Shown: positions 1 to 5,658 of the stretch, in pieces | Layout of the letters: every line of letters begins with the position of its first letter | How positions within the stretch are numbered: position 1 is the stretch's first letter | Notes under the pieces: generated by a model | Seen by the model: only the letters and a program-made list of their open reading frames with translations | Told to the model about the DNA's origin: nothing | Database searches by the model: none | NCBI GenBank assembly: GCA_910578575.1 | Contig: CAJTQP010000079.1 | Location: forward strand, 1 to 9,203 | Direction of reading: 5' to 3' | Length of the DNA stretch: 9,203 nucleotides | From: an uncultured Oscillospiraceae bacterium | GTDB lineage: Bacteria > Bacillota > Clostridia > Oscillospirales > Oscillospiraceae | Position numbers and translations under genes: made by a program

Positions 1-2
1 CC

Positions 3-89
3 AACGCCTCCATCTCCCGTGCGGAGGCGGCGGCGGTGCTGGTGCGGATGGTGGACCCCAACAGCAGGATGCGGATCGAATTGCCGTGA
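3..89 (+). CDS. C-terminal end of an SLH-domain (S-layer homology) surface protein, 5' part outside the window
   Basis: Reading from base 3 in frame to a TGA at 87-89 gives 28 residues containing ISRAEAAAVLVRMVDPNSR. This is the typical second half of an S-layer homology repeat (I-x-RAE-A-A-x-V/I-x-R). SLH repeats hold proteins to the Gram-positive cell wall, usually through pyruvylated secondary cell wall polymers, and they often sit at the very C-terminus, as here. The gene runs on the plus strand, opposite to all others in the window, and converges on yebC with a shared terminator between them. The catalytic or structural part of the protein lies outside the window, so its function cannot be named. 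Only one partial repeat is visible, but the motif is distinctive and the reading frame ends cleanly. Confidence 0.75.
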   Translation, partial: NASISRAEAAAVLVRMVDPNSRMRIELP

Positions 90-107
90 GTTTCCCACTT
101 GTATGAC

Positions 108-148
108 AAAAGGACCGTTGCAGGTCATTCCTCTGCAACGGTCCTTTT
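108..148. terminator. Bidirectional rho-independent terminator between the SLH gene and yebC
   Basis: A perfect 15-bp inverted repeat (arms 108-122 and 134-148, core GGACCGTTGCA) with an 11-nt loop. The T-run at 145-150 ends the plus-strand SLH gene, and the A-run at 108-111 becomes a short U-run for transcripts of yebC. It starts 19 nt after the SLH stop and 20 nt beyond the yebC stop, as expected for a convergent gene pair. Confidence 0.92.
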
Positions 149-167
149 TTGTAAAAAGTTTCTTTGT

Positions 168-899
168 TTACTGTTCCCAGTTGTGGTACACGTTCTGCAC
201 ATCGTCGTTCTCTTCCAGCATGTCGATGAGCTTCTCCATGTTCTTGATGTCCCCGTCGTTGTCCAGCTTGACGTAGTTCTGGGGCACCATCTCCACTTGG
301 GCGGAGGCAAACACATAGCCCTTCTCCTCCATGGCCGCAGCCACCTTGCCGCAGTCGTCGGGCTCGGTATAGATGGTGAAGCAACTCTCCTCCGGCTCGA
401 AGTCGGCGGCGCCGCAGTCCAGGGCGTCCATCATCACGGCGTCCTCTTCCAGGTCGCCGTCCTCGTTGTCGATGAGGATCACGCCCTTGCGGTCGAAGGA
501 CCAGGACACACAGCCAGTGGCCCCCAAGTTCCCGCCGAACTTGTCGAAGTAGTGGCGGACCTCCGGGGCGGTACGCTGACGGTTATCGGTGAGGGCCTCC
601 ACAATGACGGCCACGCCGCAGGGACCGTAGCCCTCATAGACCACGCTCTCATAGTTGTCGGTATTGTTGGCCCCCAGGGCCTTTTCAATGGTGCGCTTGA
701 TGTTGTCGTTGGGCATATTCACGGCCTTGGCCTTGGCGATGACGGTGGCCAGGCGGGAATTGTTGTTGGGGTCCCCGGAGCCGCCGGTTTTCACGGCCAC
801 GATGATCTCCTTGGCCACCTTGGTAAAGGCGGCGCTGCGCTTGGCGTCCGCTGCGCCCTTGGTCTTTTGAATGTTATGCCACTTGGAATGTCCGGACAT
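168..899 (-). CDS. yebC: YebC/TACO1 family protein (ribosome-associated translation factor / probable transcriptional regulator)
   Basis: The 243-residue protein opens with MSGHSKWHNIQKTKGAADAK, the hallmark N-terminus of the YebC/TACO1 family, and has the family's usual length. Members were long annotated as DNA-binding regulators. More recent work on TACO1 and bacterial YebC paralogues points to a role on the ribosome, relieving stalls at difficult stretches such as polyprolines, so the exact role here is open. An internal YEGYGPCGVAVIVEALTDN stretch is the conserved central segment and the C-terminal third is acidic. The start is fixed by the family N-terminus. The ribosome binding site is only moderate (AAAGGGA about 10 nt upstream). 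The gene appears monocistronic, with its own promoter at 967-995 and a terminator just beyond its end. Confidence 0.95.
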   Translation of the reverse strand: MSGHSKWHNIQKTKGAADAKRSAAFTKVAKEIIVAVKTGGSGDPNNNSRLATVIAKAKAVNMPNDNIKRTIEKALGANNTDNYESVVYEGYGPCGVAVIVEALTDNRQRTAPEVRHYFDKFGGNLGATGCVSWSFDRKGVILIDNEDGDLEEDAVMMDALDCGAADFEPEESCFTIYTEPDDCGKVAAAMEEKGYVFASAQVEMVPQNYVKLDNDGDIKNMEKLIDMLEENDDVQNVYHNWEQ

Positions 900-966
900 T
901 TGGCATCGTTCCCTTTCTGATTATATGGATGCGCCGCGCCATCGCACGGCAGGTAAATGCAGAATA

Positions 967-995
967 ATTTTAGCACAGCTTGGCAGGGTTGGCAA
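967..995 (-). promoter_or_regulatory. Sigma-A type promoter of yebC
   Basis: On the minus strand, TTGCCA (990-995) is followed after exactly 17 nt by TAAAAT (967-972), preceded by TGC so that it forms an extended -10. This predicts transcription starting near 960 and a leader of about 60 nt before the yebC ATG. A perfect inverted repeat (CTTGAT, 2 nt, ATCAAG; 1004-1017) lies just upstream of the -35 and could be a regulator site. Predicted from sequence only. Confidence 0.7.
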
Positions 996-1003
996 GGGTA
1001 AGG

Positions 1004-1017
1004 CTTGATAAATCAAG
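1004..1017. repeat. Short perfect palindrome upstream of the yebC -35 element
   Basis: CTTGAT and ATCAAG arms flank a 2-nt centre. The site ends 9 nt upstream of the predicted -35 hexamer of yebC, a position where activators often bind. It could be chance in this AT-richer stretch, and no family of regulator can be assigned. Confidence 0.35.
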
Positions 1018-1036
1018 GATTTTGTATGATATTCTG

Positions 1037-1152
1037 TTGGGCTGCCGCCCAAACCTGCCCAGGGCTCCCGCCCTGGACCTGGCCAGAGGCGCTGCCTCTG
1101 GACTCCGCCAGGAGCTCTGCTCCTGGACCTGGCCACCTTTTGAAAAAGGTGG
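1037..1152. repeat. Tandem array of five short hairpins, probable dispersed intergenic repeat element
   Basis: Five consecutive perfect inverted repeats lie in 116 bp: TTGGGC/GCCCAA (1037-1052), CCAGGGC/GCCCTGG (1059-1076), CCAGAGGC/GCCTCTGG (1083-1101), CCAGGAGC/GCTCCTGG (1108-1126) and CCACCTTT/AAAGGTGG (1133-1152), each with a 3-4 nt loop. A 13-nt direct repeat, CTGGACCTGGCCA, occurs at 1073-1085 and 1123-1135, linking the modules. No reading frame in it looks coding. None of the hairpins is followed by a U-run, so it is not a normal terminator for nif3, which ends 20 nt away at 1173. Similar GGGCTC-CGCCC style modules are familiar as repeated intergenic elements in Oscillospiraceae genomes. 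That this one is dispersed is inferred. This element fills most of the otherwise gene-free stretch between yebC and nif3. Confidence 0.75.
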
Positions 1153-1172
1153 ACGAAAACTTTACACCTTCT

Positions 1173-1967
1173 TCACTGGTACGTAAATACCTCTCTCTGC
1201 CTCCTTGTGATTTCCACCGACACCTCCGGGAAGGCCTCTCGCAGCCATGCCGCCAGGGCGGGACAGACTACGGTTTCCGTGGAATAGTGGCCCGCGTCCA
1301 GGAGGTTGATTCCCAAGGCTTGGGCTTCCAAGTAGACGTCGTGTTTTAACTCGGAGGTGAGGAAGGTGTCACAGCCCATGGCTTTTACCTGGGGGAGCAT
1401 ACTGCCGCAGGCCCCCCCACCAACGGCCACCCGGTGGATGGGGACTCCGGCATCCATCACCCGAATGCCCTCCAGGTCCAGGACGGTCTTTACCTGTTGG
1501 GCGAAGTCCTTCAAAGGGATGGGCGCGGAAACCTCCCCCACCCGGCCGATGCCGTAGGGGCGACCCACTTCGTCGATCCCGTCGGTCTCCAGAGGAACGG
1601 TCTCCTTCAGGCCAATCCGCTGGGCAAGCTGTGTGTTCACGCCCTCCTCCACCGCGTCCAGATTGGTATGGGTGCATATCGCGGCGATGCCGTTCTCCAC
1701 CAAGGTGAGGACCTTTTGCCCCGTGGTGGTCTCGTCGGTTACCTGGCCCAGCTTATCCCAAATCACGGGATGATGGGCCACGATAAGCTGGCAGTCCAGG
1801 GCAATGGCCTCGTCGATCACCGCCGGGGTGATATCCAGGGCCACCAGGGCACGCTGCACCTGGCGCGCTCCCCGGCCCACCAGGAACCCGGCATTGTCAA
1901 AGTCCAACTGGTAACGGAAGGGGGCCTTTTGGTCCAAGAAGTTGAAAATCTCTCTCACCGTTGCCAT
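1173..1967 (-). CDS. Nif3-like dinuclear metal centre protein (GTP cyclohydrolase I type 2 / YqfO family)
   Basis: A 264-residue protein of the NIF3 family, a toroidal hexamer binding two metal ions per subunit. The metal ligands are recognisable: AHHPVIW (His65, His66), THTNLDA (Asp104), and GHYSTE near the C-terminus (His227, Glu231). The biochemical function of the family is unresolved; database names such as GTP cyclohydrolase 1 type 2 rest on limited evidence. The length matches the compact form, and the PII/CutA-like inserted domain found in Bacillus YqfO is absent. The start is the ATG at 1967 (MATVREIF), which has GAGGAG about 10 nt upstream. The longer open frame upstream is only the opposite reading of trmK. 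The gene overlaps the end of trmK by 13 nt, so the pair is probably translationally coupled, an arrangement widely conserved in Firmicutes. Confidence 0.92.
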   Translation of the reverse strand: MATVREIFNFLDQKAPFRYQLDFDNAGFLVGRGARQVQRALVALDITPAVIDEAIALDCQLIVAHHPVIWDKLGQVTDETTTGQKVLTLVENGIAAICTHTNLDAVEEGVNTQLAQRIGLKETVPLETDGIDEVGRPYGIGRVGEVSAPIPLKDFAQQVKTVLDLEGIRVMDAGVPIHRVAVGGGACGSMLPQVKAMGCDTFLTSELKHDVYLEAQALGINLLDAGHYSTETVVCPALAAWLREAFPEVSVEITRRQREVFTYQ

Positions 1968-2659
1968 TTGCTCCACTCCTCTCTCATGTCCTCCAGCTCC
2001 TTCACCAAGGTCTCTAGCTGGCAAAGCTCCTCCTGGGACACCTTGGCGCTGGAGGCCATCCCCGCCAGGGCCCGGCGGCGGCGCTGGATGAGTTGGTTCA
2101 AAAAATCCAGGCGGTGGGGGCTCTCCTCCCCCTGGTGCTGCCGTCCGGCCCAGAGCTCCCCCTGGGTATAGGGGCGGGTCTCCCCCCCCTGGACTCGGAG
2201 GATCTGATAGAACTTCTCCCCCTCCCGCACCAGGGTCTCCCCCTGGATGGCATAGCCATGTCCTGTGAGCCACTGGCGCAGCTCCGCCTGGGCGGTCATG
2301 GGCTGGAGCAGGAGCAGCTTTTCCCTGGTCCAGGGGGCCTGTTCCAAAATGCGGGCAATGAGCTCTCCCCCCATGCCGGCAATCACCACCGTGTCCGTCT
2401 CCGGCCCCTGGAGGCCCTCCAGGCCGTCCCGGAGGCAGAAGCGGATGCCATCCGACACCCCGTAAAGGGCGGCGGTCTCCCGGCCTCGCTGGAGGGGCCC
2501 CGCGTGTACGTCTGTGGCCTCCGCCTGCTGGATCCGCCCCGCCAGCAGCAGGGCGGTGGGGAGGTAGGCGTGGTCGGTACCCACGTCCGTCAGCCGGGTC
2601 CCCTGGGGGACCTGGGCGGCAATGGCGGAGAGCCGGGGGGATAGGGTCAGTGCTGCCAC
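1955..2659 (-). CDS. trmK: tRNA (adenine(22)-N(1))-methyltransferase TrmK
   Basis: A 234-residue class I SAM-dependent methyltransferase of the TrmK/YqfN family (COG2384), which makes m1A at position 22 of tRNA in Gram-positive bacteria. Seen directly: the SAM-binding DVGTDHAYLP motif (residues 25-34), IAGMGGELI (93-101), LQPM (118-121) and a charged, helical C-terminus from about 183 that is probably the family's coiled coil. The start is taken as GTG at 2659, giving (M)AALTLSPRLSAIA as family members begin. An excellent AAGGAGG lies 7-8 nt upstream. An ATG further upstream in the same frame (2746) would run through a terminator stem and into the preceding gene and is rejected. It is followed by nif3 with a 13-nt overlap. 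A strong terminator sits directly before its ribosome binding site. Confidence 0.93.
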   Translation of the reverse strand: MAALTLSPRLSAIAAQVPQGTRLTDVGTDHAYLPTALLLAGRIQQAEATDVHAGPLQRGRETAALYGVSDGIRFCLRDGLEGLQGPETDTVVIAGMGGELIARILEQAPWTREKLLLLQPMTAQAELRQWLTGHGYAIQGETLVREGEKFYQILRVQGGETRPYTQGELWAGRQHQGEESPHRLDFLNQLIQRRRRALAGMASSAKVSQEELCQLETLVKELEDMREEWSKWQR

Positions 2660-2682
2660 GCTCCCCCTCCTTCCTACTCTGC

Positions 2683-2718
2683 AAAAAACAGGGGCGGGGG
2701 GTCCCGTCCCTGTTTTTT
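2683..2718. terminator. Very strong intrinsic terminator between the DUF1858 gene and trmK
   Basis: A 16-bp stem (arms 2683-2698 and 2703-2718, one G-T pair) with a four-base loop, GC-rich at the loop end and flanked by six A/T on each side, so it should work in both directions. On the minus strand it ends the DUF1858 transcript 9 nt past that stop codon. Its U-run ends only about 24 nt before the trmK GTG, leaving no room for a promoter between them. Transcription of trmK-nif3 must therefore pass through it or be controlled by it. Confidence 0.88.
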
Positions 2719-2726
2719 TCCTGTTG

Positions 2727-2936
2727 TTAGTGCTTGTTGGCTGCAATCAGCGCATTGAGCTTGTCCACCAGCTGATCTACAGACTGGTCGTGGACCAGGC
2801 AGGCCTCCTCCACGGTCTCATTCCGGGAAGCGGGGCAACCCAGGCACATCATGCCGATCTCTACAAAAGCGGGGGCCGTCTCCGGTGCAATGTCCAGGAT
2901 ATCGCCCACGATGGTATCTTTGGTAATGGTAACCAT
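2727..2936 (-). CDS. DUF1858 small redox-disulfide protein (hybrid-cluster-protein-associated domain)
   Basis: A 69-residue protein that is entirely one DUF1858 domain (also described as hybrid cluster protein-associated redox disulfide domain). The key feature is the CLGC pair (Cys31, Cys34) in GMMCLGCPASRNETVEEA, thought to form a redox-active disulfide. A third cysteine is at 46. In many anaerobes the domain stands alone or is fused to iron-sulfur or Hcp-related proteins; its substrate is unknown. The start is placed at ATG 2936, which has GGAGGAG seven bases upstream. An in-frame ATG at 2951 would have its only AAGGA almost touching it, and would turn that good SD into the codons for MEEK. 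No Hcp gene is in view. It may head the trmK-nif3 transcript, with the terminator at 2683-2718 intervening. I found no convincing promoter in 2940-3015. Confidence 0.88.
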   Translation of the reverse strand: MVTITKDTIVGDILDIAPETAPAFVEIGMMCLGCPASRNETVEEACLVHDQSVDQLVDKLNALIAANKH

Positions 2937-3015
2937 AGTTTTCTCCTCCATTTCCTTGGGCTGAGCCTAGTTTGCCCCAAAGGGGGGCGGCTCACCCCTC
3001 CATTGATGGTTTGGC

Positions 3016-3043
3016 AAAAAGGGGAACCAACGTTCCCCTTTTT
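3016..3043. terminator. Rho-independent terminator closing the rpiR to ispH-rpsA operon
   Basis: A perfect 12-bp stem AAAAAGGGGAAC / GTTCCCCTTTTT (3016-3027 and 3032-3043) with loop CAAC. Read on the minus strand it begins 9 nt after the S1 stop codon and finishes in a U-run. This is the natural end of the large operon and separates it from the DUF1858 gene. Confidence 0.93.
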
Positions 3044-3052
3044 GATTCGTTT

Positions 3053-5041
3053 TTATACGCCTACGAACTCCGGGTCTTCGCCGTCCTGCTCCATCTCATC
3101 TTCGTCCACAGCAGTGCGGGCGTCGTTGAGCAGGGCACGGATGGACAGGGAGACCTTCTGACGCTCGTGGTCGATATCGGTGATCTTCACGTCCACGTTC
3201 TGGCCTTCCTCCAGCACATCGCCGGGCTTGTCGATGCGGTGGTCGGCGATCTGGGAGATGTGGATCAGGCCGTCCACACCGGGGACGATCTCGGCAAAGG
3301 CGCCGAAGGTCATCAGCTTCACCACGCGGACGTTGGCGGTGTCGCCCACGTCATAGGTGGAGGTGAACTTCTCCCAGGGATCCTGATCCCGGTCCTTCAT
3401 ACCCAGAGAGATCTTCTTCTTCTCGGTGTCGAAGGAGATGACATACACGCTGACCTGGTCGCCCACGGAGACCACTTCAGCGGGATTCTTGATGCGGCTC
3501 CAGGAGAGCTCGGAGACGTGGACCATGCCGTCCACACCGCCGATGTCCACGAAGGCGCCATAGGAGGTCAGGGACTTCACCACACCGTCGTAGCGCTTGC
3601 CTTCCTCGATGTTTGCCCAGACCTCAGCGGCCTTGGCGGCGCGCTCCTCAGCGGCCACAGCACGGATGGAGCCCACCACACGGCGGCGGGAGCGGTTGAC
3701 CTCGGTGATGCGCAGGCGCACCTTCTCCTTGATCATCTCGGACAGGTCGGCCCCACGGGGCATACCAGTCTGAGAGGCGGGGATGAACACGCGGATGCCC
3801 TTGACGTTGGCCACGATGCCGCCCTTGTTGTTCTCGGTGACCACGCCTTCCAGCACGGTCTTCTCCTCCACGGCGGTCTCGATGGTGTCCCAGTTCTTCA
3901 CGGCGTCCAGGCGCTTCTTGGACAGGGTGGCAACGCCCTCCATGTCGTTGACGCGCATGACATAGGTCTCGATCTCGTCGCCCACCTTGACCAGATCCTC
4001 CACCTTTGCGGTGGGGTCGTCGCTCAGTTCCGCCAGGGGGATGTAGCCTGCGTGCTTGGTGCCCAGGTCCACGTTGACTTCCGTGGCAGTGATCCCGGTG
4101 ACCACACCTGTAACCTTATCTCCCGTATTTAAAGTTTTGATCGATTTCTCCAACATATCAGCGAAGGACTCCTCGATCTCCATCACATTGGTATTCTCGT
4201 CCATTTTGACTTTGACCTCCTTTATTATCCACCCCGGCGTAGAAGCACCAGCAGTGATTCCCACAGAAGCTACCCCGCTCACCATACCCCGGTCAAGCTC
4301 TTCCGCCCGGCTGATGTGGTAAACCAGCGGGCAATGCGTCCGGCACAACTGGGCAAGTCGGGTCGTATTGGAGCTTTTCTTGTCACCGATGACGATCATC
4401 GCGCCGCACCGCTCCGCCAAACTCTGCGCCTCTGATTGCCGCTTACACGTAGCATCACATATTGTATCAAAAATTTCGGCGTTTGTACACTCTTTTTTTA
4501 CTTTTTCTCGGCATGGGCCCCAAATTTTATGGGTTGATGTAGTTTGGGAAACCAATGTAATAGGTTTTTTGTGGTTTTCGTCCTTTTCTCCCAGAAAACC
4601 GTCCAACTCCTCCACATCCCGGAAAACCCGTGCCCCCTGGCACCATCCGGCGATGGCCTTCACCTCCGGGTGTTCCGCCTCCCCGATGATGATGACCTGC
4701 CGCCCCCGGCGGCTGGCCTCCTCCACAATGCGGTGGATCTTCGTCACCTTCACGCAGGTGGCGTCGGCCACCTCCCGGCCCATCTCTCGCAGCCGTTGGT
4801 GGACGGCCTGGCCCTCTCCGTGGGAGCGGATGATGACGCCGCAGTCCGGGGGCAGGGCTTCCAAGCTGTCCACGCAGCCCACTCCCCGTGCCTCCAGGTC
4901 CCGGATCACCTCCTGGTTGTGGATCACGGGGCCCAGCATCACGTAGGGCTTCCCGCTGTCCGCCAGGGTCTGGGCCATCTCCACCGCCCGGCGCACACCG
5001 AAGCAGAAGCCGGCGGATCTTGCCAAAATCACTTCCTGCAT
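3053..5041 (-). CDS. ispH: Bifunctional 4-hydroxy-3-methylbut-2-enyl diphosphate reductase (IspH) / ribosomal protein S1 fusion
   Basis: This is a 662-residue fusion. Residues 1-279 are IspH, the last enzyme of the MEP isoprenoid pathway, which makes IPP and DMAPP with a [4Fe-4S] cluster. The cluster cysteines are Cys13 (GFCFGV), Cys96 (DATCVKV) and Cys195 (DTIC). Active-site His41, His74, His124 and Glu126 (HPEV), Thr167 (QTT), the SSNTTRL segment and GITAGASTPGW are all present, so the enzyme looks intact. Residues about 304-375, 392-460, 479-549 and 564-636 are four S1 RNA-binding repeats, followed by an acidic tail. They form the S1-like protein that helps mRNA bind the ribosome. The fusion is common in Clostridia. 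The start ATG has GGAGG five bases upstream and overlaps plsC by 13 nt. An internal SD and ATG lie at the junction (4202-4223), and the DNA at 4441-4560 is unusually AT-rich. Confidence 0.95.
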   Translation of the reverse strand: MQEVILARSAGFCFGVRRAVEMAQTLADSGKPYVMLGPVIHNQEVIRDLEARGVGCVDSLEALPPDCGVIIRSHGEGQAVHQRLREMGREVADATCVKVTKIHRIVEEASRRGRQVIIIGEAEHPEVKAIAGWCQGARVFRDVEELDGFLGEKDENHKKPITLVSQTTSTHKIWGPCREKVKKECTNAEIFDTICDATCKRQSEAQSLAERCGAMIVIGDKKSSNTTRLAQLCRTHCPLVYHISRAEELDRGMVSGVASVGITAGASTPGWIIKEVKVKMDENTNVMEIEESFADMLEKSIKTLNTGDKVTGVVTGITATEVNVDLGTKHAGYIPLAELSDDPTAKVEDLVKVGDEIETYVMRVNDMEGVATLSKKRLDAVKNWDTIETAVEEKTVLEGVVTENNKGGIVANVKGIRVFIPASQTGMPRGADLSEMIKEKVRLRITEVNRSRRRVVGSIRAVAAEERAAKAAEVWANIEEGKRYDGVVKSLTSYGAFVDIGGVDGMVHVSELSWSRIKNPAEVVSVGDQVSVYVISFDTEKKKISLGMKDRDQDPWEKFTSTYDVGDTANVRVVKLMTFGAFAEIVPGVDGLIHISQIADHRIDKPGDVLEEGQNVDVKITDIDHERQKVSLSIRALLNDARTAVDEDEMEQDGEDPEFVGV
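4202..4223 (-). promoter_or_regulatory. Internal Shine-Dalgarno and ATG at the IspH/S1 junction (possible separate S1 start)
   Basis: On the minus strand AAAGGAGGT (4215-4223) precedes an in-frame ATG (4202-4204, Met280), with 11 nt between AGGAGG and the ATG. Met280 begins the S1 half at KM-DENTNVMEIEE, so initiation here would give a 383-residue free S1 protein ending at 3053. The SD is at the same time the codons for the conserved IspH KEV segment, so it could be partly coincidental. Whether it is used is inference. Confidence 0.5.
4461..4489 (-). promoter_or_regulatory. Candidate internal promoter inside ispH
   Basis: On the minus strand TGTACA (4484-4489) and TACAAT (4461-4466) are spaced by 17 nt. 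They match the sigma-A consensus at 4 and 5 of 6 positions. The site lies in a stretch that is only about 38% GC, so chance matches are likelier. If real, it would start an mRNA about 250 nt upstream of the internal S1 start. Confidence 0.3.
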
Positions 5042-5658
5042 TGGGCCTCCATCTCCTCCCGGCTGTCCCGGATGGCGGCAATGTGGGCCATGATGTCCTC
5101 GGTGGCCTTTTGGTAGTCCTCCGCCGTGGGCTTTCTATCCTCCGTGAAGGGCATAAATGGCTTTCCAAAATACACCTTCACCCGATGAAAATGCTTGCGC
5201 TCCGGGGCCACATACACCGGCAGCACGGGAACCTTGGCGCGAATGGCCATCAGGGCCGCCCCGGTCTTGCCCTCTCCCAGCTCATCGTGGCGGGTGCCCT
5301 CCGGGAAAATCAGCAACTTCTCCCCCTTCTTCAGGGTTTTCATGGAGAGCTTCATGGCCCCCAGGTCCGATTGTCCCCGTTTGACCCAAATTGCTATGCC
5401 CAAAAAGTCCAGGAGACGGCCCACCACAGGCATGTGGCGGATCTCCTCCTTGGCCATAATGCGTATTTTGTCCCAAAAGGGGAAGGAATAGACGATGTAA
5501 AAGGGGTCGTTGCCGTGGGCGTGGTTGGAACAGATCACCACGCTGCCCTTGGGAATGTTCTCCCGGCCGTAGACCTTCAGGGGGGTGCGGAAAAAGGCGA
5601 TGGTAAAAATCAGCTTGCTCACCAGGTAGGACACCGGGTAGGGAATGATACTCTTCAA
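5029..5658 (-). CDS. plsC: 1-acyl-sn-glycerol-3-phosphate acyltransferase (PlsC family)
   Basis: A 209-residue membrane-associated acyltransferase that converts lysophosphatidic acid to phosphatidic acid, the second acylation of phospholipid synthesis. The four family blocks are visible: NHAHGNDP with the catalytic H-x4-D pair (His46, Asp51), VKRG (92-95), FPEGTR (118-123) and VPVLPVYV (143-150). The hydrophobic N-terminus (residues 5-23) probably contacts the membrane. The length is at the short end for the family, as is usual in Firmicutes. The start is TTG at 5658, which shares TTGA with the cmk stop. There is no in-frame ATG or GTG close upstream, the next internal Met (68) would delete the catalytic block, and an AGAGGA lies about seven bases before the TTG. 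Its end overlaps ispH by 13 nt. Confidence 0.9.
   Translation of the reverse strand: MKSIIPYPVSYLVSKLIFTIAFFRTPLKVYGRENIPKGSVVICSNHAHGNDPFYIVYSFPFWDKIRIMAKEEIRHMPVVGRLLDFLGIAIWVKRGQSDLGAMKLSMKTLKKGEKLLIFPEGTRHDELGEGKTGAALMAIRAKVPVLPVYVAPERKHFHRVKVYFGKPFMPFTEDRKPTAEDYQKATEDIMAHIAAIRDSREEMEAQCRK

Noticed and set aside
99..920. Plus-strand open frame opposite yebC
   Set aside because: Antisense shadow that starts inside the bidirectional terminator; its composition is non-protein-like.
920..925. TATAAT close to the yebC start (minus strand) as its -10
   Set aside because: No -35 at a proper distance, and it would leave almost no leader for the ribosome binding site. TTGCCA-17-TAAAAT further upstream is better.
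1037..1152. CRISPR array or integron attC site
   Set aside because: The units are different palindromes with 6-8 nt linkers, not identical repeats with unique spacers, and no cas or integrase gene is nearby.
1968..2684. Upstream extension of the Nif3 frame to an ATG at 2684
   Set aside because: The extra roughly 240 residues are Pro/Gly/Arg-rich out-of-frame reading of trmK; the NIF3 domain begins at the ATG at 1967.
2660..2746. N-terminal extension of trmK from an in-frame ATG at 2746
   Set aside because: It would read through the terminator stem and overlap the DUF1858 gene, the added residues do not resemble TrmK, and the GTG at 2659 has an ideal ribosome binding site and the family N-terminus.
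2972..4132. Long plus-strand open frame opposite the S1 half
   Set aside because: A His/Gly/Leu/Val-rich antisense reading of a GC-rich, codon-biased gene. It has no recognisable domain, and S1 on the minus strand is certain.
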